Source: JAZGDL01 sp036477795
GTDB taxonomy: Bacteria; Planctomycetota; Phycisphaerae; UBA1845
Direction of reading: 5' to 3'
NCBI GenBank assembly: GCA_036477795.1
Contig: JAZGDL010000310.1
Span: 1-9,507, forward strand
DNA: 9,507 nucleotides
Shown here: positions 1-4,276 of the stretch, in pieces
Layout: each line of letters begins with the position of its first letter
Numbering within the stretch: position 1 is the first letter of the stretch
Notes under the pieces: generated by a model
Database searches by the model: none
The model's input: the letters and a program-made list of their open reading frames with translations, nothing else
What the model was told of the DNA's origin: nothing
Position numbers and translations under genes: made by a program

Positions 1-700
1 ACGGCAACCAACTGCACGTTCAGCGGGAATACGGCTGGTGTCTTCGGCGGCGGGATGGACAACAGCCAGAATAGCAACCCGACGGTGACCAACTGCACGT
101 TCAGCGGCAACACGGCTACCTACGACGGCGGCGGGATGAACAACAGCTTTTAGCAGCCCGACGGTGACCAACTGCATACTGTGGGGGGACAGCCCGAATG
201 AGATCTCGGGGGAGGGGGGCAATCCGACCGTCACGTACAGCAACGCGCAGGGCGGCCACGCCGGCATCGGCAACATCAACGCCGATCCGCTGTTCGTAGA
301 CGCCGACGGACCGGACGACATCCCGGGCAATGAAGATGACGATCTTCGTTTGCTCGCCGGCTCACCATGCATTGACGCCGCCGACAACACGGCCGTGCCC
401 AAGGGAATCGATACCGATCTCGACGGCAATCCGCGGTTTGTTGACGATCCAGAAACCAAGGACACTGGATTTGGCGACCCGCCCATCGTGGACATGGGCC
501 CCTACGAGTTCCAGGGTGCCTTATGCCCGGCGGACTTCGACAACAGCGGCGACGTTGGCGTGAAAGATCTGCTCTTCTTGTTGGGCGCCTGGGGGCCGTG
601 TCCGAAGAAGGGCGATTGTCTCGCGGACTTCGACACCAGCGGCGACGTCGGCGTGAAGGACCTACTCTTCTTGCTTGGCGCATGGGGGCGGTGTCGTTGA
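1..700 (+). CDS. Secreted beta-helix, choice-of-anchor Q protein with tandem dockerin tail; 5' partial, frame broken at 148-151
   Basis: This is the 3' end of a large exported protein; its start lies before the window. Frame 1 (1-150) encodes beta-helix rungs with the repeated pattern P-T-V-T-N-C-T-F-S-G-N-T-A and G-G-G-M-x-N-S, then meets TAG at 151-153. Reading continues in frame 2 from 152 (S-S-P-T-V-T-N-C), so one extra T in TTTT (148-151) breaks the gene. If the frame is healed, 232 residues are visible. The GTG at 164 lies inside a repeat and is not a credible start. The anchor-Q region follows: N-C-I-L-W-G, D-P-L-F-V-D, L-L-A-G-S-P-C-I-D-A, D-L-D-G-N-P-R, D-M-G-P-Y-E-F. Two dockerin-like modules (about 524-604 and 617-697) each carry a 12-residue EF-hand-type loop D-x-D-x-S-G-D-V-G-V-K-D and end in W-G-x-C. 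The role is probably cell-surface or extracellular; the ligand is unknown. Family assignment is secure. Whether this is a pseudogene, a sequencing error or recoding is open. Confidence 0.85.
7..172 (+). repeat. Tandem beta-helix-coding repeat, 27 and 26 codons
   Basis: The string ACCAACTGCACGTTCAGCGG occurs at 7 and again at 88 (81 bp, 27 codons). A third, shorter copy starts at 167, which is 79 bp later, or 78 bp (26 codons) plus the one-base insertion. Each unit corresponds to one rung of a right-handed beta-helix. Near-identical DNA units of this kind are prone to slippage and misassembly, which bears on the frameshift beside them. Confidence 0.8.
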
Positions 701-703
701 AGA

Positions 704-743
704 AGGCATCGAGGCATCGAGGCATCGAGGCATCAAGGCATCG
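704..743 (+). repeat. Tandem array of five 8-bp AGGCATCG units
   Basis: Units lie at 704-711, 712-719, 720-727, 728-735 (AGGCATCA variant) and 736-743. The array begins four bases after the stop codon of the dockerin-tagged gene. A second copy of the array lies at 3394-3440. The unit length is not a multiple of three and there is no spacer, so this is neither coding nor a CRISPR array. Confidence 0.9.
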
Positions 744-765
744 AAACAGCCGTGCCAATTTCACC

Positions 766-790
766 TGTCCCGATTCCATCGGGATCGGGA
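766..790 (-). repeat. 25-bp dispersed repeat with CCCGAT-TCC-ATCGGG core, inverted copy of 3801-3825
   Basis: The core at 769-783 is a 6-bp inverted repeat with a 3-nt centre and is followed by another ATCGGG (784-789). The whole 25 bp is the exact reverse complement of 3801-3825. Similarity continues imperfectly for about 10 bp further (CAATTTCACC here against GGTGAAATTG-like sequence there). The family also has members at 3350 and 3720. Confidence 0.85.
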
Positions 791-841
791 GTAACCCGCG
801 GATTCGCCCACACAGAATCTAGTCGTCACGCGCACGGTGAT

Positions 842-960
842 CGCCGGGGGCGGCCCACACGGATGACGCCTCCCAGCGCGCCGGGCTTCGCTGTCAGTGG
901 CGCCCGCAAGCAGGTTTCAGAGCCGCGAGGTCTCGCCGCAGGGTCGAGCCCGAGCCGCTA
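842..960 (+). repeat. 119-bp dispersed repeat, copy A
   Basis: This aligns without gaps to 3489-3607 at a constant offset of 2647. Over the core 879-960 I count 7 mismatches in 82 positions. The upstream part (842-878) is weaker, with shared GGGGGCG and CCCA blocks. Both copies lie in front of exported-protein genes and behind an 8-mer array. Read in the frame starting at 881, both copies give G-F-A-V-S-G-A-R-K-Q-(V/I)-S-E-P-R-G-L-A-A, so a decayed coding origin is possible. Function is unknown. Confidence 0.8.
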
Positions 961-995
961 CCGGGTGTCCCGGAGGCGAGCGGCGGTCATCCGAC

Positions 996-1001
996 TAAAA
1001 T
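996..1001 (+). promoter_or_regulatory. Weak candidate -10 element upstream of the 682-residue secreted protein
   Basis: TAAAAT matches five of six positions of the sigma-70-type -10 consensus and stands out in GC-rich surroundings. No recognisable -35 hexamer lies 16-18 bp upstream (the sequence there is GAGGCG-like). If used, it would give a 5' leader of about 145 nt. Low confidence. Confidence 0.2.
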
Positions 1002-1140
1002 TGTGAGGAATAGGGTCTTGCGTTGTGAGCACGGGCGGGGTAGCGTTGTGGTCGTCTATCGGACCTGTGATGCTGCCGGACGCGGCATCACTGAGTGGCT
1101 TGCCGGGGGATGGAGGCAAGATCGAACCCGCGCTGTGCGC

Positions 1141-1148
1141 GGAAGGAG
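1141..1148 (+). promoter_or_regulatory. Strong ribosome binding site fixing the start at 1155
   Basis: GGAAGGAG lies 6 nt before ATG 1155. It favours that start over the in-frame ATG at 1191 (residue 13), which has only a distant purine stretch although it would also leave a workable signal peptide. Confidence 0.75.
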
Positions 1149-1154
1149 TAAACG

Positions 1155-3203
1155 ATGCAAAACCGAAGTGAGGAGACGGGCGCGATCTGTATGCGCCCAT
1201 TACGATCAATCATCCCGAGTCTGGCCTTGCTGTCTGTGGTGGCGTTGGCCGGAAGCGTCTTGACGGTCCCGACGGTCGCGGCCGTCGGCGACGACTCGGC
1301 CCAGACGCTTCGAGTCACGGTCATGGATGCTGCCGGCAATCTGCTTTCCGGGGCGAAGGTTTCGGCGACCGACGCCGAGGGTCTGGACGTCAAGGCGACG
1401 GAACAACCCGATGGCGCCTACGTCATCAAGGGAGTGTGGGCCAAGACCATCCTGGAAGTGGATCATCCCTGGTTTGTTCCCGGCTCGTTCGAGCTGGCCC
1501 TGCCGGACCAGCGGGTGGTCCAGGTGGAGGTGATCCTGGGTAAGGCGAATCCGGTGGCCGTGATTATCCAGGCCGACAAGCCCGTCGCTCCCGGCGGGGG
1601 CGGAGCGGGCAAAGCGGACCTCAGCGCTCAGCGTCCGAGCATCCTCATTGCCGGTGATGCTTCCGGCGGCATTCTCGCCGCTGGTGGGTTGTGCGACGGC
1701 ACGGAAATACCGGAGAACGAGCCGGATTGCGGTCTGCCGATCGATACCGTCAACGGTGGCTGCAACTCCGTTCCGCCGATCTTCTCGCCGATCGCCTGCG
1801 GTGATACCTACTGCGGGACGGCCGCGTGGGACGGGGCTTTCCGTGACACCGATTGGTACGAGATCATTACGACTGAGAACACGGAGTTCACCTGGACGGT
1901 CACGGCTTCATTTGCCTTCGTGATTGGGTATGTGCCGACGTTCCCGCTGGGGTCCGGTGATTGCGCGACGGTGACTGTCCTGGATCCCTTCGCCGTAGGC
2001 ACTGCTGGCCAGCAAATAAGTATCGTGACGGATTGTCTGCCGCCTGGGATCCATTGGTTCTTCGTGGGCCCCGACTTTGCGGGGCCGACGTTCCTCTGCG
2101 GTCCGGACTACGTGGCCACGCTGACGTGTAACGTGCCCTGCGAGTTACCGCCCGGCCCCTGCGACGACGCGGCGGGCGACTGCTGCCAGTCCAACGGCAC
2201 CCCCGGCTGTGAGGATCCTGACTGCTGCGAGATCGTCTGCGCGATTGACCCGTTTTGCTGCGACATGACCTGGGACGGCATCTGCGCCGGCGAGGCCGAG
2301 GATCTCTGCGGCCAGCTGTGCTTCCCGACGCTGGGCGCCTGCTGCCTGACCGAGGACTTGTGCTTCATCACGACCGAAGAAGATTGCGCCGCGCAAGGCG
2401 GGGTCTATCAGGGCGACGACACCGACTGCGGTGGCCTCGTTTACCCCTCGATCGACGACTGCGTCAATCCGTTCGAGGATATCTCCGGCAGCGGTATCGT
2501 GGCCCCGAATGCCAGCAGCACCGATGATGCCGGCGACATCGTTCCGATCGGGTTCACCTTCAACTTCTACGGTGACGACCACACGGACATTGGAGTGGCC
2601 TCCAACGGTTACCTGACGTTCGGCGCTGATCTGAGCGACTTCACCAACGACTCGATCCCGGATCCGGTCGATCCCAACGACGGGATCTATCCGTACTGGG
2701 ATGACTGGAGCCCGAACCAGGCTGGCACCGTCTACTACGAGACCAAGGGCGCGGCCCCGAACCGCAGGTTCATCGCCCAGTGGGACGGCGTCGAGCACTT
2801 CGGCGGCGACGTCGGCGAGCTTGCGACCTTCCAGGCGATCCTGTTCGAGGGCACCAACTGCATCGAGTTCCGGTACGGCGGCGTGCTGTTCTTCGACTCG
2901 CCGACGGTCGGCATCGAGAACCAGGACGGGACGGTTGCCACTCCGGGTGGCTTCGGACCCCCTGTGGGCCCCGGCGACTGCAAGGTCATTTGTCCGGAGC
3001 TCGTGAAGAATCCGTGCGCACCAACCTGCCTGGCGGATATCGATGGCAGCGGCGACGTCGGCGTGAAGGATCTGCTCTTCTTGCTGGGTGCCTGGGGCGA
3101 CTGCCCGGCGAAGGGACCTTGCCTCGCCGACTTCGACGACAGCGGCGACGTTGGCGTGAAGGATCTGCTCTTCCTGCTGGGCGCCTGGGGCGACTGCCCG
3201 TAA
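1155..3203 (+). CDS. Secreted cysteine-rich multidomain protein with tandem C-terminal dockerin-like modules
   Basis: The 682-residue product is exported and probably surface-associated; no enzymatic domain is recognised. An N-terminal signal peptide spans residues 1-43 (basic R14/R17, hydrophobic 18-38, likely cleavage after V-A-A43). Residues 49-130 resemble a carboxypeptidase-regulatory/Ig-like beta-sandwich (G-A-K-V-S-A-T-D, D-G-A-Y-V-I-K-G-V). Residues 180-325 look like a pre-peptidase C-terminal-type domain (D-T-D-W-Y-E, G-I-H-W-F-F-V). A cysteine-dense block follows (329-436) with C-C-x-x-N-G-T-P-G-C, D-P-F-C-C and W-D-G-I-C-A, then a G-A-C-C unit. Residues 440-605 resemble a nidogen-like sandwich (F-T-F-N-F-Y-G, S-N-G-Y-L-T-F-G, P-Y-W-D-D-W, F-I-A-Q-W-D). 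Two calcium-loop modules start at D628 and D659, each ending W-G-D-C. About 37 cysteines imply an oxidising destination. The gene stands alone: good RBS before it, strong terminator after it. Domain names are by resemblance; the overall type is secure, the function unknown. Confidence 0.9.
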   Translation: MQNRSEETGAICMRPLRSIIPSLALLSVVALAGSVLTVPTVAAVGDDSAQTLRVTVMDAAGNLLSGAKVSATDAEGLDVKATEQPDGAYVIKGVWAKTILEVDHPWFVPGSFELALPDQRVVQVEVILGKANPVAVIIQADKPVAPGGGGAGKADLSAQRPSILIAGDASGGILAAGGLCDGTEIPENEPDCGLPIDTVNGGCNSVPPIFSPIACGDTYCGTAAWDGAFRDTDWYEIITTENTEFTWTVTASFAFVIGYVPTFPLGSGDCATVTVLDPFAVGTAGQQISIVTDCLPPGIHWFFVGPDFAGPTFLCGPDYVATLTCNVPCELPPGPCDDAAGDCCQSNGTPGCEDPDCCEIVCAIDPFCCDMTWDGICAGEAEDLCGQLCFPTLGACCLTEDLCFITTEEDCAAQGGVYQGDDTDCGGLVYPSIDDCVNPFEDISGSGIVAPNASSTDDAGDIVPIGFTFNFYGDDHTDIGVASNGYLTFGADLSDFTNDSIPDPVDPNDGIYPYWDDWSPNQAGTVYYETKGAAPNRRFIAQWDGVEHFGGDVGELATFQAILFEGTNCIEFRYGGVLFFDSPTVGIENQDGTVATPGGFGPPVGPGDCKVICPELVKNPCAPTCLADIDGSGDVGVKDLLFLLGAWGDCPAKGPCLADFDDSGDVGVKDLLFLLGAWGDCP

Positions 3204-3235
3204 ACGGCGCCAGTCGACTTGTTCGAACCATCACA

Positions 3236-3264
3236 CCCCCGGCCTTCATCGGCCGGGGGTTTTT
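3236..3264 (+). terminator. Rho-independent terminator after the 682-residue secreted protein gene
   Basis: A perfect 9-bp stem, CCCCCGGCC (3236-3244) against GGCCGGGGG (3251-3259), with loop TTCATC, is followed directly by TTTTT (3260-3264). It lies 33 bp after the stop codon at 3201-3203, a textbook arrangement. Confidence 0.9.
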
Positions 3265-3270
3265 GCTTCG

Positions 3271-3342
3271 CTCGACGGCAACGGCAGTGTGGGTACAAGC
3301 GACCGTCTCGCCCTGCTCGCCAACTGGGGGCCGTGTCCGTGA
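3271..3342 (+). pseudogene. Orphan dockerin-module remnant (3' end of a lost gene)
   Basis: Frame 1 from 3271 reads L-D-G-N-G-S-V-G-T-S-D-R-L-A-L-L-A-N-W-G-P-C-P followed by TGA at 3340-3342. This is the last dockerin-like module of a tagged protein, closest to the tail of the gene at 3782-4276 (L-L-A-N-W-G-P-C-P-stop, shared CCGTGTCCGTGA ending). The first loop aspartate is replaced by Ser, and homology stops there, six bases after the T-run of the upstream terminator. No start codon or RBS serves it. It is best read as the leftover of a deletion or recombination inside dockerin-coding DNA. Confidence 0.75.
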
Positions 3343-3349
3343 AGAGGGC

Positions 3350-3364
3350 CCCGATGGAATCGGG
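3350..3364 (+). repeat. CCCGAT-GGA-ATCGGG inverted repeat
   Basis: A 6-bp inverted repeat with GGA centre, begins 8 bp after the stop of the orphan dockerin remnant. It has the same core and orientation as the copy at 3808-3822. Confidence 0.8.
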
Positions 3365-3393
3365 ATCTCCGCTACGCTTCGACATCAGGAAGA

Positions 3394-3440
3394 AGGCATC
3401 AAGGCATCGAGGCATCGAGGGGAAGAAGAAGAAGGCATTG
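3394..3440 (+). repeat. Second 8-bp AGGCATCG tandem array, degenerate
   Basis: Units AGGCATCA (3394-3401), AGGCATCG (3402-3409) and AGGCATCG (3410-3417) are followed by a purine stretch (GGGGAAGAAGAAGA) and a diverged unit AGGCATTG (3433-3440). The entry sequence AGAAGGCATC matches that of the array at 704. Confidence 0.8.
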
Positions 3441-3473
3441 GGCATTCGGGAAGACCTCGAGCGCCGTGTTTTG

Positions 3474-3494
3474 CCGGCGGGCTTGACCCGCCGG
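3474..3494. other. Perfect 8-bp stem hairpin at the edge of repeat copy B
   Basis: CCGGCGGG (3474-3481), loop CTTGA, CCCGCCGG (3487-3494). A second hairpin, TCCGCC-GCA-GGCGGA, follows at 3505-3519. No T-run follows either, so these are not intrinsic terminators. They overlap the start of the 119-bp repeat and may be part of a structured or mobile element. Confidence 0.55.
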
Positions 3495-3607
3495 GGGCGA
3501 CCCATCCGCCGCAGGCGGACCACGCCGCCGGGCTTCGCGGTCAGTGGCGCCCGCAAGCAGATTTCAGAGCCGCGGGGTCTCGCTGCGGCGTCGGGCCCGA
3601 GCCGCTA
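3489..3607 (+). repeat. 119-bp dispersed repeat, copy B
   Basis: Gapless match to 842-960. In the frame starting at 3528 the seven core differences comprise four synonymous third-position changes, one conservative V/I change, and G/A and S/G changes, which hints at past coding constraint. Similarity ends at 3607, where copy A enters a CCGGG hairpin and copy B enters unrelated sequence. Confidence 0.8.
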
Positions 3608-3646
3608 TGCAAAGCCCTGGATTCCCGCTTTTTTCGCGGAAAGTGG

Positions 3647-3673
3647 TGGACAGGCGCGATGCTGTGGTACACT
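3647..3673 (+). promoter_or_regulatory. Candidate extended -10 promoter for the FG-GAP/ASPIC/TPR operon
   Basis: TGGACA (3647-3652) is followed after 15 bp by TACACT (3668-3673), which is preceded by TGG, giving the extended -10 form TG-N-TACACT. The spacer is shorter than ideal. It would give a leader of about 100 nt before 3782. Confidence 0.3.
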
Positions 3674-3719
3674 GGTCCCGTCCGGCTGCACGGGGGCACC
3701 TGTTTCCGTGGGCGGCCAT

Positions 3720-3734
3720 CCCGATAGAATCGGG
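3720..3734 (+). repeat. CCCGAT-AGA-ATCGGG inverted repeat
   Basis: Third copy of the 15-bp inverted-repeat family, 48 bp before the chosen start of the FG-GAP gene and downstream of its candidate promoter, so it would lie in the mRNA leader as a 6-bp hairpin. Confidence 0.75.
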
Positions 3735-3781
3735 ACGTCAGGCGTTGCCACTGTGCGGCCGCTTTGGCACGAAAAGGCCGA

Positions 3782-4276
3782 ATGATGTACGCATACTCAG
3801 TCCCGATCCCGATGGAATCGGGACAAGTGGAATCGGGACGTGCAGTCGTCGTCGCCGTAGTAGCGCTGGCCGTGGTCACGAGTGGACAGCGGGCCCAGGC
3901 TCAGCCCGGCTGGGTGCTTTCGCACCAGAAGATCAGCGACACCGAAGCCGGCTTCACGGGTACGCTGGATGACGAAGATCGGTTCAGCCGCTCGCTGGCC
4001 TCGCTGGGTGATCTGGACAGTGACGGCGTGGGTGACCTGGCCGTGGGGACCCCGCGCGATGACGACGGGGGTTTCAACCGCGGCGCGGTGTGGGTGCTGT
4101 TCCTCGACGGCATTTGTCTTTGGGACCTCGACGGCAACGGCGCCGTCGGCGTATCCGATCTCCTCTCGCTGCTGGCAAGTTGGGGGCCGTGCAAAGGCTG
4201 CCCCGCCGACTTCGACGGCAACGTCGGCGTCTCCGACCTGCTCACCCTGCTCGCCAATTGGGGACCGTGTCCGTGA
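3782..4276 (+). CDS. Small secreted FG-GAP (single blade) protein with two dockerin-like modules
   Basis: The start is ATG 3782 (ATG 3785 equally possible), 4 nt after AAAAGG; an in-frame TTG lies at 3764. The 164-residue product has a signal peptide: hydrophobic A21-V32 and likely cleavage after A-Q-A40. Residues 47-108 form one FG-GAP/integrin-alpha-type repeat, with a metal loop D77-x-D79-x-D81-G-V-x-D85 and D-L-A-V-G. Two dockerin-like modules follow at once (D115 and D143), ending W-G-P-C-P. FG-GAP proteins normally carry several blades to close a propeller, so this one looks internally deleted or is a minimal form. The second calcium loop is two residues short (D-F-D-G-N-V-G-V-S-D). Residues 7-19 (V-P-I-P-M-E-S-G-Q-V-E-S-G) are encoded by the dispersed CCCGAT/ATCGGG repeat, so a later start (ATG 3812) is possible. 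It is first gene of the operon and its TGA overlaps the next start. Confidence 0.75.
   Translation: MMYAYSVPIPMESGQVESGRAVVVAVVALAVVTSGQRAQAQPGWVLSHQKISDTEAGFTGTLDDEDRFSRSLASLGDLDSDGVGDLAVGTPRDDDGGFNRGAVWVLFLDGICLWDLDGNGAVGVSDLLSLLASWGPCKGCPADFDGNVGVSDLLTLLANWGPCP
3801..3825 (+). repeat. 25-bp dispersed repeat inside the 5' end of the FG-GAP gene
   Basis: This is an exact inverted copy of 766-790. Core CCCGAT-GGA-ATCGGG at 3808-3822, preceded by an extra CCCGAT (3802-3807) and followed by a further AATCGGG (3831-3837). It lies within the open frame before the hydrophobic signal-peptide core and contains an in-frame ATG (3812). Confidence 0.85.

Larger units (their letters stand above)
701..1154. 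other. Repeat-rich intergenic region between two dockerin-tagged genes
   Basis: No convincing gene lies here. In order it holds an 8-bp tandem array (704-743), an inverted repeat (766-790), a 119-bp dispersed repeat (842-960), a small hairpin CCGGG-TGT-CCCGG (961-973), a lone -10-like hexamer (996-1001) and the ribosome binding site of the next gene (1141-1148). No intrinsic terminator with a T-run is visible after the stop at 700. Open frames crossing this stretch owe their length to low stop frequency at high GC. Confidence 0.6.
3204..3781. other. Second repeat-rich intergenic region, between the large secreted protein and the FG-GAP operon
   Basis: In order it holds an intrinsic terminator (3236-3264), an orphan dockerin 3' end (3271-3342), an inverted repeat (3350-3364), an 8-mer array (3394-3440), strong hairpins (3474-3494 and 3505-3519), copy B of the 119-bp repeat (3489-3607), a possible extended -10 promoter (3647-3673) and another inverted repeat (3720-3734). 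The same families occur in 701-1154. No intact gene is supported here. Confidence 0.6.

Noticed and set aside
704..743. CRISPR-like array
   Set aside because: Units are 8 bp and contiguous, without spacers, and there are no cas genes.
2145..2798. 217-codon open frame on the minus strand inside the secreted protein gene
   Set aside because: It is the antisense of domain-bearing plus-strand sequence; its valine/arginine/alanine-rich composition is typical of a shadow frame, and it has no motif.
2780..3727. 315-codon plus-strand frame across the end of the secreted protein and the intergenic repeats
   Set aside because: It is arginine-rich out-of-frame reading of dockerin modules, crosses a strong terminator and has no RBS.
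3219..3785. 188-codon plus-strand frame through the intergenic repeats
   Set aside because: It consists of repeat translations and crosses the terminator stem and a second dockerin frame. The short conserved peptide inside is reported as a finding only.
4090..4272. 5' extension of the ASPIC lipoprotein by 61 codons
   Set aside because: The extension is the wrong-frame reading of the dockerin tail (arginine-rich) and would bury the signal peptide.
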